Shown here one piece after another: positions 38,282 through 64,000 of a stretch of 64,000 nucleotides of DNA. Where the stretch lies: contig JBFWQI010000019.1 of the NCBI GenBank assembly GCA_050249535.1, positions 1 through 64,000 on the forward strand, written 5' to 3'. Each line of letters begins with the position of its first letter. Position 1 is the first letter of the stretch. Under the pieces are notes generated by a model that had not been told where the DNA came from, ran no database searches, and saw nothing but the letters and a program-made list of their open reading frames with translations. Position numbers and translations under genes: made by a program. The DNA is from JADJXM01 sp937967285. GTDB taxonomy: Bacteria; Acidobacteriota; Blastocatellia; RBC074.

Positions 38282-39004
38282 TCAACCCTCGCCGAACCTG
38301 ACCGTATCGTCCTCGACGATGCTCGATTTGGCCCGCGCTTCCTCCCGGCGGTTCAGTTCATTGGTGTCGACGCGGTCGACCGGTGAATTGTAGGACGGCA
38401 TGTAGCTGGACGAGAAACCGGGGATCGACTGTTCAGCTTGCGGCGCCTCGACCGTTTTCGGAACAATAAAAATGCCGTTGATCAGGTGGGCGGCACCCTT
38501 GGCGACAGGGATCAGTCCGAGAACCCACAGCACCCGGACGACCTGAGCGATGCCCGTCACGGGATGCCCCGTCTCGGTCAGAATCGCCTGCTGAATGCTC
38601 TCGATCAGACCGGAACTGGCCGCCGCTCCGAGGACGTAATACCATGCGGCCATGATCGCACCGCCGCTGAAGATGCTCAGAGCCGCCTGCTGCAGGCTGT
38701 ACTTGCGGCTGTGCGCGGCCTTGACCTTCTTGAGCGCCTTATCGAACTCGCGGCTCCAGGCAGGCGCCTGGACCGCGATCTGAGGATCGAGCCGCTTGGT
38801 CCGCTTGACGGCGATATTGGCCTCCTCGAATCCGGCCTTCAGGTTGGCTCCCAGCTCGCGCAGATCTCGCTTCAGATTTTCGAAATCCAGCGGACCCCGG
38901 TTCTTCCCCTCTATCGCATCGAGGATCAGTCCCAGATCCATCCCGCAATTACGGCAAAACCGCTGTCCCTCGACAGCATTACTCGAACACCGGGGGCAGT
39001 ACAT
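38282..39004 (-). CDS. Zinc-ribbon membrane protein
   Basis: 240 aa. An N-terminal zinc ribbon (CPRC...CRNC, residues 3-20) is followed by a charged helical stretch with coiled-coil potential (about 35-95) and two membrane helices (about 108-130 and 155-178). The tail is Ser/Glu-rich. No family name can be given. The start is supported by GGAGGTCGAGG before the ATG. Gene end abuts ribBA. Confidence 0.6.
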   Translation of the reverse strand: MYCPRCSSNAVEGQRFCRNCGMDLGLILDAIEGKNRGPLDFENLKRDLRELGANLKAGFEEANIAVKRTKRLDPQIAVQAPAWSREFDKALKKVKAAHSRKYSLQQAALSIFSGGAIMAAWYYVLGAAASSGLIESIQQAILTETGHPVTGIAQVVRVLWVLGLIPVAKGAAHLINGIFIVPKTVEAPQAEQSIPGFSSSYMPSYNSPVDRVDTNELNRREEARAKSSIVEDDTVRFGEG

Positions 39005-39084
39005 CCTCGACCTCCTCGTCTGTTGACACCGCGGGTTGAAATTCTACATTCGGGATTACGCTGACCGGGCGACGCGAGTTCCGA

Positions 39085-39570
<486 letters not shown>

Positions 39571-39605
39571 AGTTCAACCTCCCTGAATAATTCTCAACCG
39601 ACCGA

Positions 39606-40562
<957 letters not shown>

Positions 40563-40713
40563 GAAAAAAGAGATCCGTCTCGCTTTCTATCCGGTTGCAA
40601 CGGAAATGGCCTCCGGCAATAATCGACCAGCTTAAGCGCAAGAACGATCCGATGCAAGTCGCGACCATAACGTCAGAGTTTGCCGAAACACCTTCACAAT
40701 ACGGAGATCTCGA

Positions 40714-43464
<2,751 letters not shown>

Positions 43465-43488
43465 AACCGCCTGCGCACGGGAAAGCTG

Positions 43489-46073
<2,585 letters not shown>

Positions 46074-46388
46074 TCTCAACATTGATAGAATTACAGGCGG
46101 AAAGTGCTCATCGGGGGGTGAATTTTCCGGTTTCCAGTCTTAATGAAAAGGCACGAGGTTTTGCCGGAATTTGCCCCTACAAACCAATAGGGATTTCAGG
46201 ATACACACTGGAAACTGGCAACTGGAAACTCAATCACTCCCCTGATCGCTTACTATAAGTTAAAAGTTCGGTCTGGCCATATTTTCGATTGTGAATTAAG
46301 ATTTATTGAAATTCTTGGCGGGTTAGAAACGTCTACTGGTAGAAGAAATTAATAAATAATACAAACGCAGCCCTTGCAGGAGAAGCGA
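46074..46388. other. Gap with ACTGGAAACT-word repeats
   Basis: No gene is seen. A TTTCCAGTC arm at about 46127-46140 faces a string ACTGGAAACTGGCAACTGG at 46207-46225 followed by AAACT. These are again inverted copies of a short word. An A/T-rich leader (about 46300-46370) precedes the penicillin acylase gene and should carry its promoter. Confidence 0.45.
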
Positions 46389-48758
<2,370 letters not shown>

Positions 48759-48776
48759 GTGCGCCCGCGTGGGTGC

Positions 48777-48794
48777 GCCGGCGCCCGCGCCGGC
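48777..48794. repeat. GC-rich palindrome after penicillin acylase
   Basis: GCCGGCGC, a CC spacer and GCGCCGGC form an 18-base palindrome, beginning 18 bases after the stop codon. It is an outlying part of the GC-rich repeat group around 48919-48999. Confidence 0.5.
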
Positions 48795-48801
48795 TGGATT
48801 T

Positions 48802-48918
48802 TCACTCACCTGACACAGGACCGAACTCCTCTTCCAGCGTCTCCACCAGATCAGGCCTGTCGATGCTCTCCCACGCATCCCGCGCAGCCCAAACCAGTTC
48901 GATCCTTTTAGTGGGCAC
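48802..48918 (-). CDS. 38-aa ORF or gene remnant between GC-rich repeats
   Basis: A GTG-to-TGA frame starting MPTKRIELVWAARDAWES and ending EEEFGPVSGE, with a normal-looking composition. It fills the space between the palindrome at 48777-48794 and the large inverted repeat that begins at 48919, its GTG being the base next to the repeat. No ribosome binding site. It could be a fragment of a larger gene carried with the repeats. Confidence 0.28.
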   Translation of the reverse strand: MPTKRIELVWAARDAWESIDRPDLVETLEEEFGPVSGE

Positions 48919-48999
48919 TGTTGCCGGGAGCGCCGGCGTCCCCGCCGGCTTGGCTTTCATAGTGTCTTGCCGGCGGGGACGCCGGCGCTCCCGGCAACA
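48919..48999. terminator. 31-bp perfect inverted repeat between convergent genes
   Basis: TGTTGCCGGGAGCGCCGGCG and the following 11 bases (48919-48949) are exactly complementary to 48969-48999, around a 19-base loop. The right arm ends two bases from the stop codon of the convergent BNR gene. A stable bidirectional terminator or a mobile palindrome are both possible. Confidence 0.6.
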
Positions 49000-49001
49000 G
49001 A

Positions 49002-52172
<3,171 letters not shown>

Positions 52173-52301
52173 CTGTTCGCTCCTGATTTTGAGATATGGA
52201 CGGCCGGCGAGGTCTCCGCATGCATGGCCCGGAAATCGCCGCCTTGAATGATTGCGTATGGGTTTCAGAAAGATAACAGCTCAGCCTGTGAAGGAGGATT
52301 A

Positions 52302-52432
52302 TTTCGACAGGATTTACAGGATTGATTCAGGGTTATGAAGTGGGCTTTTTGCCCCGAGACTCCCTGTCGCAGACTCAAGATTTTTCAACACTATCCTGTA
52401 AATCCTGATAAATCCTGTTAATCCTGTCGAAA
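52302..52432. repeat. CAGGATT-word inverted repeat pair
   Basis: The left arm TTTCGACAGGATTTACAGG at 52302-52320, extended to about 52332, faces TATCCTGTAAATCCTG, AAATCCTG, TTAATCCTGTCGAAA at about 52392-52432. The gap 52173-52527 has no gene; it should also hold the BNR-gene promoter near its left end. Confidence 0.6.
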
Positions 52433-52527
52433 CTTTCTTTCTCCTCTATGAGCTTATCGGTTACAAGAAAGCAAGATAACCGGTTCAGGACTGACGCTGC
52501 AATAGCCGGATGCCCGATCAGAGACTC

Positions 52528-53805
<1,278 letters not shown>

Positions 53806-53817
53806 CCGTTTGCCGCC

Positions 53818-56088
<2,271 letters not shown>

Positions 56089-56191
56089 CAGAACATCCTC
56101 GAATTTCCGACCGGACCGTTCCGGTCGAACCAAGTGTAACCAATAAACGCCGGATTTTCATCACCATCCGGAGGTCCCGCGATCGGGCCGA

Positions 56192-56509
56192 TCATGCCTC
56201 CTCATCCATCGTACACAGCAGCGGATACTCGAAATCGCGCGCTGCCGCGATGACCTGAGAAACCTTCATCTCGGCCACTTCATATGGATAAATCCCCGCG
56301 ATGCCGACCCCCTGGACATGCACCTGGAGCATGATCCGGAAAGCATCGGCCTCGCTGTGGTGAAAGATCGTCTGCAGAACCCATACCACGAACTCCATCG
56401 TCGTGTAATTGTCGTTGTGCAGCAGAACCTTGTAGAGCGGGGGCTTCTTCAGCTTCTCGCGGCTCTCGCTCTGAACCGCTCCGTCAAATTGTGGATCCTG
56501 ATTCGACAT
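56192..56509 (-). CDS. clpS: ClpS adaptor
   Basis: 105 aa. KKPPLYKVLLHNDNYTTMEFV (about 20-40) includes the conserved HNDxYTTMEFV signature, and QVHVQGVGIAGIYPYEVAE completes the N-degron pocket. It hands N-end-rule substrates to ClpA, whose gene follows. The start ATG lies nine bases from a -10-like TACAAT, so the mRNA may have almost no leader. Confidence 0.95.
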   Translation of the reverse strand: MSNQDPQFDGAVQSESREKLKKPPLYKVLLHNDNYTTMEFVVWVLQTIFHHSEADAFRIMLQVHVQGVGIAGIYPYEVAEMKVSQVIAAARDFEYPLLCTMDEEA

Positions 56510-56518
56510 ACGCGCGAT

Positions 56519-56524
56519 ATTGTA
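56519..56524 (-). promoter_or_regulatory. -10 element of a possible leaderless clpS promoter
   Basis: TACAAT (minus strand) ends nine bases before the clpS ATG. A matching -35 is poor. The spacing repeats that of hemW (TATAAT then ten bases then ATG). Confidence 0.36.
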
Positions 56525-56594
56525 CAGGATTTCGACCCGCAGTTGTGATGACTCGACTCGATTTGTCGCTCGCGAGGCGCGGCGGGTCTTGCCA

Positions 56595-56623
56595 TTGCCG
56601 CCTCTCTTTTTGTAGCCTAGAAT
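56595..56623 (+). promoter_or_regulatory. Promoter of the universal stress gene
   Basis: TTGCCG at 56595-56600 and TAGAAT at 56618-56623 are separated by 17 bases. Transcription would start near 56630, and AAGGAG at 56635-56640 precedes the ATG at 56649. Confidence 0.5.
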
Positions 56624-56648
56624 CGTAATTGTTCAAGGAGTTGCCGCC

Positions 56649-57098
56649 ATGAAAATCAACGATATACTCGTTCCCATCGATTTCTCTCCGAACTCGCTCA
56701 AAGCCGCGGAATTCGCTCTCTCACTGGTCGATCCCGAAGGCGAGGTCTGCCTGCTCCACGTCCTGGATTCCGATTTCATCGAGCGTGTTTCGGAGGAAGG
56801 ATTCAGCCCGGCCGAAGAGGTCGTCGAGCGGTTGCGGGAGAGCGCCGAGAAACGGCTGCGTGAGATCGCCGAATCGAAGGGTTCAGACAAGCCGGAGATC
56901 GACACCATGGTCGTCGTCGGCAAACCTTTCGCCGAGATCCTCCGCGTCGCCAACGACCTTTTCTTCGAAATGATCGTCATCAGCACCCGCGGACATCACC
57001 AGAGCAACATCGAGGATGTGCTCTTCGGCTCGACCGCCGACAAGGTGCTCCGCGCATCCCGGGTTCCGGTGGTCTGCATTCCGCCCACGGCATCCTGA
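56649..57098 (+). CDS. Universal stress protein (UspA family)
   Basis: 149 aa, single Usp domain. ATP-binding signature GHHQSNIEDVLFGSTADKVL (residues about 118-137) and the N-terminal DILVPIDFSPNSLKAAE are typical. Transcribed alone from the promoter at 56595-56623. The stop codon is followed at once by a 23-bp inverted repeat that also faces tpx. Confidence 0.9.
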   Translation: MKINDILVPIDFSPNSLKAAEFALSLVDPEGEVCLLHVLDSDFIERVSEEGFSPAEEVVERLRESAEKRLREIAESKGSDKPEIDTMVVVGKPFAEILRVANDLFFEMIVISTRGHHQSNIEDVLFGSTADKVLRASRVPVVCIPPTAS

Positions 57099-57165
57099 GG
57101 TGCGCACGCGCCCCGCGTGCGATATCCCTGATGACCATTCAACGCACGCGGGGCGCGTGCGCACC
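57099..57165. terminator. 23-bp perfect inverted repeat between uspA and tpx
   Basis: GGTGCGCACGCGCCCCGCGT plus GCG (57099-57121) is exactly complementary to 57143-57165; the loop is 21 bases. It touches the UspA TGA and lies two bases from the tpx stop at 57168. It fits a bidirectional terminator, or a GC-rich member of the stop-adjacent repeats. Confidence 0.6.
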
Positions 57166-57167
57166 CG

Positions 57168-57671
<504 letters not shown>

Positions 57672-57717
57672 TATTTCTCCTTGATGTTCTGTTCTCGAGT
57701 TGGTTATTTCGCAAGCA

Positions 57718-57763
57718 GCCCGGTCGCTATCGCTCACGGTACTGTAAAAGTCGCCCGGTCGCT
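57718..57763. repeat. GCCCGGTCGCT direct repeat after thiC
   Basis: The 11-base word GCCCGGTCGCT occurs at 57718-57728 and 57753-57763, flanking a GCTATCGCTCACGGTACTGT string. The block starts about 12 bases after the thiC stop. It resembles the other stop-adjacent word repeats. Confidence 0.35.
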
Positions 57764-57775
57764 TCCGGCGCCGTC

Positions 57776-59686
<1,911 letters not shown>

Positions 59687-59694
59687 TTTTTCTG

Positions 59695-59791
<97 letters not shown>

Positions 59792-59793
59792 TA

Positions 59794-60266
59794 TCATCCA
59801 CAAAGGACACAAAGAAATCACAAAGTTCTATGGATTGTACCAGCTCAGACGTATATGATTAGTGTACAAATTTTTTCCATTCGAGAACCCCGCTACTCCC
59901 AAAATTAATCAACAGACCGGCGCGCTTTTTCGTAGCTTTGAGATAATGAATGATCTGTGATTCTTCCTTGCCGCTCAAACGATCCAACGCCTTTAATTCA
60001 ACAATGATCTCACCATAACAAACAAAATCCGCTCGATACTGTAGTCCCAGGTTCTGTCCTTTATAGTAAATATCCAGTTTTTGCTCGACTGCAAATGGGA
60101 TAGCTTTCCTCATCAGCTCTAATTTAAGAGCTGCCTGATAAACCGCTTCTAAAAATCCCGGGCCAAGTTCGCGATGCACATCAATAGCGGCACCAATAAT
60201 TTCGTAGCATTACTCACCAAAGATCAATTCCTTCTCTTTGTGATTCTTTGTGTCCTTTGTGGATGA
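59794..60266. repeat. Inverted-repeat cassette enclosing a GxxExxY gene
   Basis: The left arm TCATCCACAAAGGACACAAA continues to 59825 (32 bases) and the right arm at 60236-60266 (31 bases) is its reverse complement with one base missing. The template matches the CATCCACGAAG pair at 34561-34688 with A in place of G. The GxxExxY gene fills the interior. Confidence 0.75.
59859..60179 (-). CDS. GxxExxY protein (PD-(D/E)XK-like), N-terminally short
   Basis: 106 aa from a GTG. The name-giving motif is GPGFLEAVY (residues 6-14). D51 in RADF and E61-LK63 fit the PD-(D/E)XK nuclease pattern (D-x9-ExK), with a helix SGKEESQIIHYLKA behind it. Family members normally carry about 15 residues more at the N-terminus; here in-frame sequence coding for EIIGAAID precedes the GTG but no standard start lies before a TAA. 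Lower GC than its neighbours suggests transfer. Bracketed by inverted repeats. Biochemical role of the family is not established. Confidence 0.78.
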   Translation of the reverse strand: MHRELGPGFLEAVYQAALKLELMRKAIPFAVEQKLDIYYKGQNLGLQYRADFVCYGEIIVELKALDRLSGKEESQIIHYLKATKKRAGLLINFGSSGVLEWKKFVH

Positions 60267-60273
60267 CAACTTC

Positions 60274-61272
<999 letters not shown>

Positions 61273-61420
61273 CTGAGTCGGTCCCTTATCGTGATTGCTC
61301 TTGCCCTCGGAAATACAGAATAGTTATTCTACCAGCCGATAACGTCAATGTCAGTTGATGGCAGAGGGATTGCCAGAAACAGGATGCCGGAAAAGGCTGC
61401 CGAAAAAGGCGGGAGGAAAG

Positions 61421-62865
<1,445 letters not shown>

Positions 62866-62866
<1 letters not shown>

Positions 62867-62929
62867 GAGTGCGGTGCGCACGCGCAACGCTTTTACTTTA
62901 CCAAGCGGCGCCTACGGGCGCCGCACTCC
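62866..62929. terminator. GC-rich nested inverted repeat between GlcD gene and galM
   Basis: GGAGTGCGG (62866-62874) pairs with CCGCACTCC (62921-62929), and inside it GCGGCGCC (62905-62912) pairs with GGCGCCGC (62917-62924) around TACG. The left end includes the last base of the GlcD stop. The galM stop TAG (62912-62914) sits in the inner loop, so the final galM codons are repeat sequence. Confidence 0.55.
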
Positions 62930-64000
62930 AAATTTGAATACCGTCGCAGTCCTGTATGTCTCGCCGGGTTTGAGCGCTGCCGACGGGAACTCAGGCTTGT
63001 TCGGTGAGTCGGGGAAATGCTGCGTCTCGAGACAGAAACCCGACCGTCGAGCATAGACCTGTCCGCCCTTGCCCTTGATCGTGCCGTCGAGGAAGTTTCC
63101 GGTGTAGAACTGCACGCCCGGCTCCGTCGTCATGACCTCCATGACCCGCCCTGATTTCGGTTCGTAAACGCGGGCCACAAGCCCCGTCTCGCCCGGTTTG
63201 TGATTCAGCACGAAGTTATGATCATACCCCTTGCCGAAGACGATCTGCTCGTCGGCGGCGTCGATCCGGGCGCCGATCGGGGTCGATTTCAGAAAATCGA
63301 ACGGCGTTCCGGCCACCGGTCTGAGCTCGCCCGTCGTGATCAGCTCGGAATCGACCGGCGTGAACCGGTCAGCGTCGAGCATGATCTCGTGCCCGAGGAT
63401 GTCCCCTTCGCCCGACAGGTTGAAATACGAATGATTGGTCAGATTGATGACCGTCTCCTTGTCGGTCGTCGCGAGATAGTCGATCCTGAGCGAATTGTCG
63501 TCAGCCAGCGTGTAGGTGACGGTGACCGAGAGGTTGCCGGGATAGCCTTCCTCTCCGTCCGAACTGAGGTATTTGAGTTCGACTCCGTTCGCCGTCTCGA
63601 GCGGTTTCGCTGCCCAGACCTTCTTGTCGAATCCTTTCAGGCCGCCGTGCAGGTGATTCTGGCCGTTATTGGCCGCCAGCTTGTATTCGACGCCGTTGAG
63701 GCTGAAACGCGCCTTGCCGATCCTGTTGCCGTACCGGCCGACCAGACAGCCGAAGAACGGATTTTTGGTCACGTATCCGTTCAGATCGTCATACCCAAGC
63801 ACGACATCGCCCATTTTTCCGTCACGATCCGGCGTTTTGATCGAAACAATGATGCCGCCGTAATTGGTGATCTTCACTTCCATGCCGGCCCGGTTGGTCA
63901 GCGTGTAGAGATCGACTTCCGTTCCATCCGGCATCCTGCCGTACGCCTCTTTCTTCAACATCGACGCCCCCTTGTCCTGTGTTGTCTCCTGCCCGCCGCA
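62912..64000 (-). CDS. galM: Aldose 1-epimerase (GalM), lipoprotein-like, 5'-truncated by window edge
   Basis: 362 codons are visible. The family is galactose mutarotase: FFGCLVGRYGNRIGKARFSL, NHLHGGLKGFDK (catalytic His region), HSYFNLSG and a late PGVQFYTGN with conserved glutamate region. An ATG at 63961 is available, but the frame stays open to the edge and reads CGGQETTQDKGAS just before it. That looks like the cysteine and linker of a lipoprotein signal, so the true start probably lies beyond 64000 and the enzyme is exported. The C-terminal GVRRP and stop lie in a GC-rich repeat. Confidence 0.87.
   Translation of the reverse strand, partial: CGGQETTQDKGASMLKKEAYGRMPDGTEVDLYTLTNRAGMEVKITNYGGIIVSIKTPDRDGKMGDVVLGYDDLNGYVTKNPFFGCLVGRYGNRIGKARFSLNGVEYKLAANNGQNHLHGGLKGFDKKVWAAKPLETANGVELKYLSSDGEEGYPGNLSVTVTYTLADDNSLRIDYLATTDKETVINLTNHSYFNLSGEGDILGHEIMLDADRFTPVDSELITTGELRPVAGTPFDFLKSTPIGARIDAADEQIVFGKGYDHNFVLNHKPGETGLVARVYEPKSGRVMEVMTTEPGVQFYTGNFLDGTIKGKGGQVYARRSGFCLETQHFPDSPNKPEFPSAALKPGETYRTATVFKFGVRRP

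Noticed and set aside
56089..56133. 15-residue N-terminal extension of ClpA
   Set aside because: It needs a TTG start without a ribosome site; the start at 56088 gives the standard length.

Overview
The window reads as a stretch of a GC-rich (roughly 60 percent by eye) Gram-negative chromosome, most likely an acidobacterium (Acidobacteriota, perhaps Blastocatellia-like). The reasons are a von Willebrand factor A protein of the acidobacterial VWFA-related type, a CSLREA/DUF11 secreted giant, a carboxypeptidase-regulatory-domain TonB receptor, VPS10/sortilin-like BNR proteins and DUF192/Tad gene combinations. This is inference from protein families; no rRNA or other phylogenetic marker is present.

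Layout. 1-126: 5' end of a group II intron running off the left edge on the minus strand. 296-3498: MetE-like methyltransferase, UlaG-like metallo-beta-lactamase hydrolase, PepSY membrane protein. 3688-8118: CSLREA/FG-GAP/beta-helix/DUF11 secreted protein. 8288-8359: tRNA-Val(CAC). 8444-14630 (all minus): deoC, a 42-aa ORF, fur, di-haem peroxidase, VWFA protein, DUF4019 protein, a two-repeat secreted protein and a lytic transglycosylase. 14639-31002 (all minus): a nearly complete Tad/Flp type IVb pilus locus (flp, cpaA, two tadE, cpaB, cpaC, tadG, cpaE/tadZ, cpaF/tadA, tadB, tadC), continuing into a small membrane protein, a DUF192 protein, a polytopic membrane protein, a TPR (TadD-like) protein and a AAA+ ATPase. 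31577-40562: polytopic membrane protein, hemW, ltaE-cmk-ribE-ribBA, zinc-ribbon protein, queF, DHH phosphoesterase. 40714-53805: TonB receptor, DUF4350-like protein, membrane protein, penicillin acylase, BNR protein, M28-like protein. 53818-64000: clpA/clpS, uspA, tpx, thiC with TPP riboswitch, a GxxExxY gene in an inverted-repeat cassette, moaA, GlcD-like oxidase, and a galM that runs off the right edge.

The most unusual content is between the genes. At least six lexically distinct families of short-word repeats occupy intergenic space, usually as two inverted arms beginning at, or within a few bases of, a stop codon. The commonest (eight loci) is a 7-base word, GTAGAAA/GTAAAAA. It always has its purine-rich strand on the coding strand of the upstream gene, and its period places TAG/TAA in all three frames within three units. 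In two genes (lytic transglycosylase, galM) the last codons and the stop lie inside a repeat. A related-looking family, built on CATCCAC-RAAG words, brackets a GxxExxY (PD-(D/E)XK-like) gene, which suggests a repeat-plus-nuclease element comparable in logic to REP/RAYT. Three GC-rich inverted repeats sit between convergent genes and probably act as bidirectional terminators.

Other notable points are a RibBA whose GTP cyclohydrolase II half has lost its zinc cysteines, an M28 peptidase-like protein lacking key catalytic residues, a CRP-type operator inside the Tad locus, two candidate leaderless promoters (hemW, clpS), and three very short ORFs.
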